Origin: an uncultured Bacilli bacterium
GTDB taxonomy: Bacteria; Bacillota_I; Bacilli_A; RF39; UBA660
Length of the DNA stretch: 44,787 nt
Direction of reading: 5' to 3'
Assembly (NCBI GenBank): GCA_934141145.1
Contig: CAKPCA010000010.1
Coordinates: 1-44,787, forward strand
Below the pieces are notes generated by a model, which searched no databases, was not told the origin of the DNA, and worked only from the letters and a program-made list of their open reading frames with translations. The position numbers and the translations under genes were made by a program. The stretch's first letter is position 1. The number at the start of each line of letters is the position of its first letter. Positions 39,147 to 44,787 of this stretch are shown piece after piece.

Positions 39147-40955
39147 ATGACTAAAGAAGATTTAATAAAGTACAAAGAAAAACTAGGAAAATTAAGTGAA
39201 AAAGAAGAAAAGTTGAGAAATATTTATTTATCAAAATTGTCAAAAGGAGAATTGTATGGACCAATTACAGGATATCCTAGTATTGATAAACCACAATATG
39301 CTTTTTATGATGAAGCTTCAATATTATTTGATGTTCCAGATGTTTCAATGTTAGAATTGATAGAGAAAAAAAATAAAGATAAATTATCAAACATTGCTAT
39401 AGAATATTATGGAACGACATATACGTATGATCAAATGTTTAAAGAAATAAAAAAATTGGCACTAAAGTATAAAAAACTAGGTATAAAACAAGGAGATGTT
39501 GTAGCAATTTGCATGCCAACAACTCCGGAAGCAATTTTTTCTTTGTATGCCTTAAATAAACTTGGAGTAATTTGTGACATGATTGATCCAAGGAGTAATG
39601 CAAATCAATTACAGTATTATCTTAAAGAGGATCAAGCTAAATCTATAATTTTGTGTGAAAATTATTATTCAACATTAAAAAATAGCTTAACTGGTATGGA
39701 AAATGTTATTTTAACTCCAATAAATGTAAGTGGTAAACTAAAATTTAAATCAATTGTTGGATTAAAAACAAAAATTGATAATATCAAGGTAAAAAAAGAT
39801 GATAATGTAATTACATATAAGGAATTATTAAATTTAAACACAGATAATATGAATTTTGAAGGGTATAATAGGGCACCAGAAAATATTGCACTTATTATTC
39901 ACTCAAGCGGAACGACAAGTATCCCTAAAGGAATTGTATTAACAAATAAAAATGTTAATTCAGTCTCAATTCAATACAGTTTAACTCCACTTGATTTAAA
40001 AGAACAATATAAATTTTTATCTGTTATTCCTTTATTTGCTTCTTTTGGTGTTTCAACTTCAGTTCAATTAATATTTTATTTATCAATGGAAAATAGGATA
40101 TTGTCAATGGTTACTCCAGAAGCTTTTAGCAAGAAAATCGAAAAAGATAAAATTGATTTTACTTTGACAGTTCCAGGTAATTTTAAATATTTATCAAAAG
40201 ATGATAAAAAAAGAAATTTGTCTAATTTAAAAGGGCCTGGAGCTGGTGGGTATTCATTAACTTCTACGGAAGAAAATAATATTAACAATTATTTGAAAAA
40301 AAATGGTTGTGATACTCCTATGCTAATGGGGTGGGGAGCATCAGAATGTTCAGCTACTGTAAGCTTAGAATTTCCAGAATGCAGAAAAAATTTATCTTCA
40401 GGGGTACCATTACCTTTAACAACTGTTTCGGTATTTAAATTTGGAACTGATGAAGAACTTCAGTATGGAGAAGAAGGTGAATTTGCTGTTTCAGGACCAA
40501 GTGTGATGTTGAAATATTTAAATAATCCAGAAAAGACTAATAAAGCATTATTAAAACATAGTGATGGTAAAATATGGTATCATACAGGTGACATTGGGCA
40601 TATCGATGAAGATGGCCGCGTTTTTCCAACTGATAGAAATGACAGAATGATTATAAACGAAAAGGATGGCTTTAAAATTTGCCCACAAATAATAGAAAAT
40701 GTTATTTGCCAGTCAGAATGTATAGATAGCTGTATAGTAGTTAAATATAATGATCCAAAGCTTGGAATAGTTCCTAAGGCTTTTATAGTTCCGGCAAAGA
40801 ATTGTTTGATTGAAGATGCTTTATCTGATGCAAAAAGACTTTGTGCTGAAAAATTGTCTGTTAGACAAATACCACAAGGATATGAAGTTATTGAAAAGGT
40901 TCCATATACTGCAATGGGTAAGCCAGATTATAAAAAATTAGAGTTGATAAAATAA
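39147..40955 (+). CDS. AMP-dependent acyl-CoA synthetase/ligase
   Basis: A 602-residue adenylate-forming enzyme (ANL superfamily). Motifs: IALIIHSSGTTSIPKGIVLTN (A3), GAGGYSLTSTEE and GWGASECSA (A5), YHTGDIGHIDEDGRVF (A7), DRNDRMIINEKDGFKI (A8) and YTAMGKPDYKKL (A10, catalytic Lys). It activates a carboxylate as acyl-AMP, then usually transfers it to CoA or a carrier. No carrier protein or condensation domain is present. Its G+C seems slightly higher than that of neighbours, so transfer is possible. Confidence 0.88.
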   Translation: MTKEDLIKYKEKLGKLSEKEEKLRNIYLSKLSKGELYGPITGYPSIDKPQYAFYDEASILFDVPDVSMLELIEKKNKDKLSNIAIEYYGTTYTYDQMFKEIKKLALKYKKLGIKQGDVVAICMPTTPEAIFSLYALNKLGVICDMIDPRSNANQLQYYLKEDQAKSIILCENYYSTLKNSLTGMENVILTPINVSGKLKFKSIVGLKTKIDNIKVKKDDNVITYKELLNLNTDNMNFEGYNRAPENIALIIHSSGTTSIPKGIVLTNKNVNSVSIQYSLTPLDLKEQYKFLSVIPLFASFGVSTSVQLIFYLSMENRILSMVTPEAFSKKIEKDKIDFTLTVPGNFKYLSKDDKKRNLSNLKGPGAGGYSLTSTEENNINNYLKKNGCDTPMLMGWGASECSATVSLEFPECRKNLSSGVPLPLTTVSVFKFGTDEELQYGEEGEFAVSGPSVMLKYLNNPEKTNKALLKHSDGKIWYHTGDIGHIDEDGRVFPTDRNDRMIINEKDGFKICPQIIENVICQSECIDSCIVVKYNDPKLGIVPKAFIVPAKNCLIEDALSDAKRLCAEKLSVRQIPQGYEVIEKVPYTAMGKPDYKKLELIK

Positions 40956-40991
40956 AAATTTTTCGTATTTTGTATACGAAAAATTTTTTTT
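40956..40991 (+). terminator. Rho-independent terminator
   Basis: The 13-bp stem 40956-40968 pairs with 40974-40986 and is followed by more T's. Strong, AT-rich stem. Confidence 0.8.
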
Positions 40992-41033
40992 ATGTTATAC
41001 TATCATAGAAAGTATGAAAGTATAGGTGTGTTT

Positions 41034-42845
41034 ATGGGATCTAATATATTAACTTATGGAAGTTTATTGTATAGTATAATGTTAGTAATAATAATTTTAT
41101 TTAAAAAGAGAATAAATACAATAGAAAATAAAATATATAGTTGGCTTGTTATTAGTAATTTTTTTGGTTTATTATTGGCAATTTTATGTTATTTTACTGT
41201 AAAAAATAATGACATTATTCCAATGATAAATTATTATATTTCAAGGTTTTATCTTACATACTTGATTGTGTTTATTTTTTTATTTTTTCTTTATATTATT
41301 TCAATTTTATATCCAAAATTTTATGAAAAACATAGAAAAACAATTATATTTACGGATGTAGTGTCAGAAATAGTAATTACTATAATAATATTTTTTCTAC
41401 CAATGTATTATAGCTCTAGTGAGGGCAATGTTTATTCATATGGTCCAGCATGTAATTATGTTTATTGTATTGCGGCATTAAGTATGTCAATATGGGTAAT
41501 TTTATTAGGAAGAAATATTAAAAAAATTAAAAATAAAAAATTTATACCTGTTTTAATGCTTATAATTCTTGCTTCTATTACAACATATATTCAAAGAATT
41601 AATCCAGGAATATTGTTGACTACATCTATGGAAACATTTATAGTTATACTAATGTATCATACAATAGAAAACCCAGATTTGAAATTAATAAATGAACTTA
41701 ATATGGCAAAAGATCAAGCAGAAAAGGCAAATAGAGCAAAAACAGATTTCTTAAGTAGTATGTCTCATGAAATAAGAACACCTCTTAATGCGATAGTTGG
41801 GTTTAGTAATTCATTAAATGATAACAAGGATATACCAGAAAGTGCTAAATCAGATGTTAAAGATATACTTATTGCGTCTGATAACTTACTTGAAATAGTT
41901 AATGGTGTACTTGATATTTCTAAGATAGAAGCAAATAAAATAGAAATAATTAAAAAAGAATATGATACTAAAAAGATGCTTGATGAGTTATCTAAACTTA
42001 CAAAGGTAAGAATAGGTGAAAAGCCAATTGAATTTATAACTAAGTTTGATGAATCACTTCCAAGGGTATTATATGGTGACCAAACAAGAGTTAAACAAGT
42101 AATACTTAATATTCTTACTAATGCGGCTAAATATACAGATAAAGGTAAAATAATATTTAGTGTTCAATCTATTATTAAAGATAATGTATGTAGAATGATA
42201 GTATCAGTTGAGGATACTGGTCGTGGGATTAAAAAAGAAAGTATTGATAAATTATTTACTAAATTTGAAAGACTTGATGAAGATAGAAATACAACAATAG
42301 AAGGTACTGGTCTTGGGCTTGCTATTACCAAAAAATTAGTAGAACTTATGCGTGGTAAAATTGTTGTACAAAGTAAATATGGTGAGGGTAGTAAATTTAC
42401 TGTTTCATTAGATCAAAAGATAGTAAAAAATCCTACTATTCAGTTAGATGTAGTATCTACAGATGCAAAAGTATTTAATTTAAAAGGTAAAAAAGTATTA
42501 GTAGTTGATGATAATAAACTTAATTTAAAAGTAGCAACTAGGCTTTTAACACCATATAATTTAGAAATAATAACAAGTGAATCTGGTTTTGATGCTATAG
42601 AGTTATTAAAAAATAATAAATATGACATAATTCTTATGGATGATATGATGCCAAAAATGAGTGGTACAGAAACGTTAAAAGAAATAAAGAAAAATAATTT
42701 ATATGATGGTCCAATAATTGCACTTACTGCAAATGCACTTACTGGAATGAGAGAAAAGTATATTGAATCAGGTTTTGATGATTATTTAGCAAAACCAATA
42801 GAAAAACCAGAACTTAGTAGGGTATTAGAAAAATATTTAAAGTAA
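41034..42845 (+). CDS. hybrid sensor histidine kinase
   Basis: A 603-residue membrane kinase. Six to seven hydrophobic segments (1-215) form a sensor without recognisable ligand domain. HisKA follows with FLSSMSHEIRTPLNAIVG (about 238), then HATPase (NILTNAAKYTDKGK, VEDTGRGI, GTGLGLAI), and a receiver domain (about 485-603) with VVDDNKLNL, the phosphoacceptor in ILMDDMMPKMSG, ALTANA and AKPI. Start ATG 41034 is preceded by TAGGTG. It feeds the phosphorelay with the Hpt and receiver genes that follow. Confidence 0.9.
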   Translation: MGSNILTYGSLLYSIMLVIIILFKKRINTIENKIYSWLVISNFFGLLLAILCYFTVKNNDIIPMINYYISRFYLTYLIVFIFLFFLYIISILYPKFYEKHRKTIIFTDVVSEIVITIIIFFLPMYYSSSEGNVYSYGPACNYVYCIAALSMSIWVILLGRNIKKIKNKKFIPVLMLIILASITTYIQRINPGILLTTSMETFIVILMYHTIENPDLKLINELNMAKDQAEKANRAKTDFLSSMSHEIRTPLNAIVGFSNSLNDNKDIPESAKSDVKDILIASDNLLEIVNGVLDISKIEANKIEIIKKEYDTKKMLDELSKLTKVRIGEKPIEFITKFDESLPRVLYGDQTRVKQVILNILTNAAKYTDKGKIIFSVQSIIKDNVCRMIVSVEDTGRGIKKESIDKLFTKFERLDEDRNTTIEGTGLGLAITKKLVELMRGKIVVQSKYGEGSKFTVSLDQKIVKNPTIQLDVVSTDAKVFNLKGKKVLVVDDNKLNLKVATRLLTPYNLEIITSESGFDAIELLKNNKYDIILMDDMMPKMSGTETLKEIKKNNLYDGPIIALTANALTGMREKYIESGFDDYLAKPIEKPELSRVLEKYLK

Positions 42846-42915
42846 GTGTAAACTAAAGTAAATAAGACTAGTTAATATGTAAAATTATGATATAATCATA
42901 ATAGAGGTGAAATTT

Positions 42916-43272
42916 ATGGATAGAAGTTATTTAGAAAAAAATGGTGTAGATGTTGAAAGAGGGTTAGAACTTCTTGGAGACATGGATATGTATAATGAAA
43001 CAATGGAAGACTTTTTAAATGAAATTGATGAAAAAATGCCAAAAGTTATTGAGTATAAAAATAGTGGAGATATGCCAAATTATGCTATATTAGTTCATTC
43101 TATAAAGAGTGATTCAAAGTATTTAGGATTTACACATTTAGCAGAACTTGCATTAGATCATGAAATGAAAAGTAAAGAAAATGATGTTAATTATGTAAAT
43201 GAACATTATAATGAACTTGAAGAAGAAGTTAATAGAATTATAAGTGTTATAAAAGAATATTTAGGAAAGTAG
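42916..43272 (+). CDS. Hpt (histidine phosphotransfer) protein
   Basis: A 118-residue four-helix Hpt protein. The phosphorylatable histidine lies in ILVHSIKSDSKYLGFTHLAEL (about residue 62), as in Hpt consensus HxLKGxSxxLG. The opening GVDVERGLELLGDMDMYNETM is typical of YojN/ArcB-like Hpt domains. AGAGGTG precedes ATG 42916. It stands between the hybrid kinase and a receiver, as expected for a His-Asp-His-Asp relay. Confidence 0.88.
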   Translation: MDRSYLEKNGVDVERGLELLGDMDMYNETMEDFLNEIDEKMPKVIEYKNSGDMPNYAILVHSIKSDSKYLGFTHLAELALDHEMKSKENDVNYVNEHYNELEEEVNRIISVIKEYLGK

Positions 43273-43281
43273 GAAAAGTTT

Positions 43282-43695
43282 ATGAATGATAGTATTGTAT
43301 TTCAACCAGTTATCGACGAGAAGACAATTTTAATTGTAGATGATTCAAATATAACAAGAAATTTGATAGAGAAAATTTATAAGGATCAATATAAAATATT
43401 AATGGCAGATGATGGAAGAGGTGCTATTGATATTGTAGAGGTAATGCCAGAAGGGTCAATAGTTGCGCTTTTACTTGATTTAAATATGCCAGGTATGGAT
43501 GGATTTGCTGTACTAGATTATTTTAAACAAAAAGGATTATTTAATAAAGTACCAGTTTCAATAATTACTGGTGAGTATGATCAAAATGTACTTGAAAGAG
43601 CTAAAAGTTATGATGTAGTTGATATTCTTATGAAGCCTTTTAGTGCATCTCAAATAGAAGCAACTGTAACAAAAACAATAAATTCTAAGAAATAG
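43282..43695 (+). CDS. stand-alone receiver domain protein
   Basis: A 137-residue CheY-like protein: TILIVDDSNITRNLI, LLLDLNMPGMDGFAVL (phosphoacceptor Asp), VSIITGEY and LMKPFSASQ. No output domain is attached, so it ends the relay and must act through protein contacts. It is 9 bp from the Hpt gene. The partner is not visible in the window. Confidence 0.9.
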   Translation: MNDSIVFQPVIDEKTILIVDDSNITRNLIEKIYKDQYKILMADDGRGAIDIVEVMPEGSIVALLLDLNMPGMDGFAVLDYFKQKGLFNKVPVSIITGEYDQNVLERAKSYDVVDILMKPFSASQIEATVTKTINSKK

Positions 43696-43714
43696 ATTAA
43701 TCTATTTCTTTTTA
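43687..43714 (+). terminator. palindromic terminator
   Basis: A 24-nt near-perfect palindrome (43687-43698 with 43699-43710) is followed by T's. It spans the receiver stop codon. Confidence 0.7.
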
Positions 43715-43781
43715 TATATAGACAACAGGAAAATAATATGATATTATTTTATTGAAAATATTTAGAAGGGAGTATGCGATT

Positions 43782-43997
43782 ATGGAAAAATCAAGTAAAG
43801 ACTTTCTTACAACATTATTACTTTGTATTTTCTTAGGTAATATAGGAATTCACAGATTTTATGTTGGTAAGACTGGTTCAGGTGTAGGTATGATATTTAC
43901 ACTAGGTGGTTGTGGAATTTGGACAATAGTAGATTTAATAATGATTATTACTGGTAAATTTACTGATGCTGAAGGAAAAGTTATCACAAATAAATAA
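43782..43997 (+). CDS. TM2-domain membrane protein
   Basis: A 71-residue protein with two helices and the TM2 signature: FLGNIGIHRFYVGKTGSGVGM followed by GGCGIWTIVDLIMI. TM2 proteins are small membrane proteins of unclear role. GAAGGGAG precedes ATG 43782. The DUF2752 gene starts within its last 32 bp. Confidence 0.85.
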   Translation: MEKSSKDFLTTLLLCIFLGNIGIHRFYVGKTGSGVGMIFTLGGCGIWTIVDLIMIITGKFTDAEGKVITNK

Positions 43998-44295
43998 ACG
44001 TAAGGTTTTATTTACTTTTCTAGTAATAATATTAACTTATATATTATTACTAGTTTTTTTAAAATTATTAATTGATAAAGGCCCAAGTTTATGTATATTT
44101 AAACTAATATTTAAAAGAGATTGTCCAGGATGCGGGATGACTAGGGCATTTTATCATATGCTTAAATTAGATATTAATTCTGCAATAAAACAAAATAATA
44201 GGGTTATTATCGCATACCCATTTATTTGGGGTACATATATAAGTTATGTATGGAAGAAACTAAATATTATAGAAAGGAAGATATGTCATGGCTAA
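43966..44295 (+). CDS. DUF2752 membrane protein
   Basis: A 109-residue protein with two to three membrane helices and the DUF2752 signature FKRDCPGCGMTRAFYHMLK. Its ATG overlaps the TM2 gene by 32 bp, and no clear ribosome site is seen, so translational coupling or a slightly different start is possible. It often neighbours TM2 and DUF4870-type genes in Bacillota. Confidence 0.8.
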   Translation: MLKEKLSQINKRKVLFTFLVIILTYILLLVFLKLLIDKGPSLCIFKLIFKRDCPGCGMTRAFYHMLKLDINSAIKQNNRVIIAYPFIWGTYISYVWKKLNIIERKICHG

Positions 44296-44701
44296 AGAAG
44301 GAAAAAAAGAAACAAAGAAAGAAGAAGTAAAGGAAGAAGCAGTAACTGAAACAAAAACTGAAAGTAGTACTGATACTATAACTGGTATGGAAGCAAACAA
44401 AGAAGCAATTCTTATTTATTTAATACCAATTTTAGGATTTGTTTTCTCATTCTTAAAAGATAAGAAAGTATGTAAAGAAGCTAAATTCCATTATAATCAA
44501 TCTGCAACTTCATTTATAATAGCACTTGCATCTGGTTTATTAGGAGCAATACCTTTTATAGGATGGATAATAGTAGCAATTGTACCATTATACGATTTAG
44601 TAATGAGAATAGTTGCGCTTGTTAAGGCATTAAATGGTGAATTATTTAAAATACCTGGTGAATACGAATTAACAAAAGCAATTTGGCATACAGAAGAATA
44701 A
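44288..44701 (+). CDS. DUF4870-like membrane protein
   Basis: A 137-residue protein with a charged, Glu/Lys/Thr-rich N-terminal tail of about 35 residues and three to four membrane segments (from about 40). The pattern EAILIYLIPILGFVFSFL, EAKFHYNQSATSF and LVKALNGELFKIPG matches DUF4870/YtxH-like small membrane proteins of unknown function. It overlaps the DUF2752 gene by 8 bp. Confidence 0.75.
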   Translation: MAKEGKKETKKEEVKEEAVTETKTESSTDTITGMEANKEAILIYLIPILGFVFSFLKDKKVCKEAKFHYNQSATSFIIALASGLLGAIPFIGWIIVAIVPLYDLVMRIVALVKALNGELFKIPGEYELTKAIWHTEE

Positions 44702-44724
44702 TAATTCTTCTCAGAGTGTTGACA

Positions 44725-44756
44725 AACCCCTAGATTTTTTCTAGAGGTTTTCTTAT
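44725..44756 (+). terminator. Rho-independent terminator
   Basis: AACCCCTAGA (44725-44734) pairs with TCTAGAGGTT (44740-44749), with one mismatch, then TTCTTAT. It closes the window's last operon. Confidence 0.75.
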
Positions 44757-44787
44757 AAATAAAATTTTTATGATATTTTTTAATATT

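Noticed and set aside
39147..40955. Non-ribosomal peptide or polyketide gene cluster
   Set aside because: A single adenylate-forming enzyme without carrier, condensation or ketosynthase domains does not make a cluster.
1..44787. Mollicutes code with TGA as tryptophan
   Set aside because: TGA ends several genes at sensible places (for example 12671, 29790, and the ATGA overlaps at 14083 and 24715), and tryptophans are TGG.
1..44787. Prophage or insertion sequence
   Set aside because: No integrase, transposase, terminase, portal or tail gene is seen, and no target-site-flanked inverted repeats were found.

Overview
Organism and general character. This is a very AT-rich window (roughly a quarter G+C by eye) from a low-GC Gram-positive bacterium. 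Gene starts have Bacillota-type ribosome sites (AGGAGG/GGGAG), TGA is used as a stop and tryptophan is TGG, so the ordinary bacterial code applies. A SpoVS gene, a BceRSAB-like peptide-resistance module, a Leu T-box, MnmL/MnmM-type tRNA enzymes and small YjcZ-like peptides fit an uncultured gut-type Bacilli or other Bacillota lineage (RF39-like is my guess, low confidence). I see no IS element, prophage or CRISPR array.

Layout. 1-800: decayed DNA, with a frameshifted gene remnant, a 54-bp imperfect tandem repeat and terminators. 0.8-5.2 kb: PfkB-like kinase, Smr protein, tRNA-Thr(CGT), small unknowns, a monofunctional GT51 peptidoglycan glycosyltransferase, a CmpB-type membrane protein and an exported thioredoxin-like protein. 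5.2-9.9 kb: zinc-ribbon protein, DUF1653, LiaF-like protein and an ABC-2 exporter. 9.9-12.3 kb: a panE-like remnant, a collagen-like protein and a DUF1848 protein. 12.3-13.4 kb: a compact set of small RNAs and peptides. 13.4-18.4 kb: BceRS two-component system, BceAB transporter and a lipoprotein. 18.5-27.6 kb: a frameshifted gene, polyprenyl synthetase, methyltransferases, pseudouridine synthases, a DnaQ-type exonuclease, HAD and MBL hydrolases, SpoVS and a Fic protein. 27.6-33.2 kb: a radical-SAM/methyltransferase fusion (minus strand), an orphan alpha-CTD-like protein, a leucine T-box and leuS carrying an inserted Nudix domain. 33.3-37.8 kb: a P-loop protein, a MATE transporter fused to a cytidylate-kinase-like domain behind an attenuator-like leader, and a protein with four tandem 80-residue HTH-like repeats. 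37.9-44.7 kb: tRNA-Asn, two flavodoxin-fold proteins, an AMP-forming ligase behind a short leader ORF, a hybrid kinase/Hpt/receiver phosphorelay and small membrane proteins.

Most interesting locus. At 12725-13059 a minus-strand transcript with a good promoter encodes an unlisted 25-residue hydrophobic peptide. Its ribosome site lies in a perfect 10-bp hairpin. The first 12 nt of the predicted mRNA are perfectly complementary to the last 12 nt before its terminator U-run. A convergent plus-strand RNA with its own promoter and terminator overlaps the 3' half of this mRNA. Each of these is a hallmark of type I toxin-antitoxin systems. I recognise no named family, so it is a candidate new one.

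How genes connect. The promoter of the GT51 gene (3.1 kb) and that of the BceAB operon (15.1 kb) share an almost identical block of BceR-type box, downstream element and -35/-10 spacing, and a perfect palindromic box precedes the regulator gene. This suggests one cell-envelope stress regulon. Several protein fusions (Nudix in LeuRS, MnmL-MnmM, MATE-kinase) give testable functional links.
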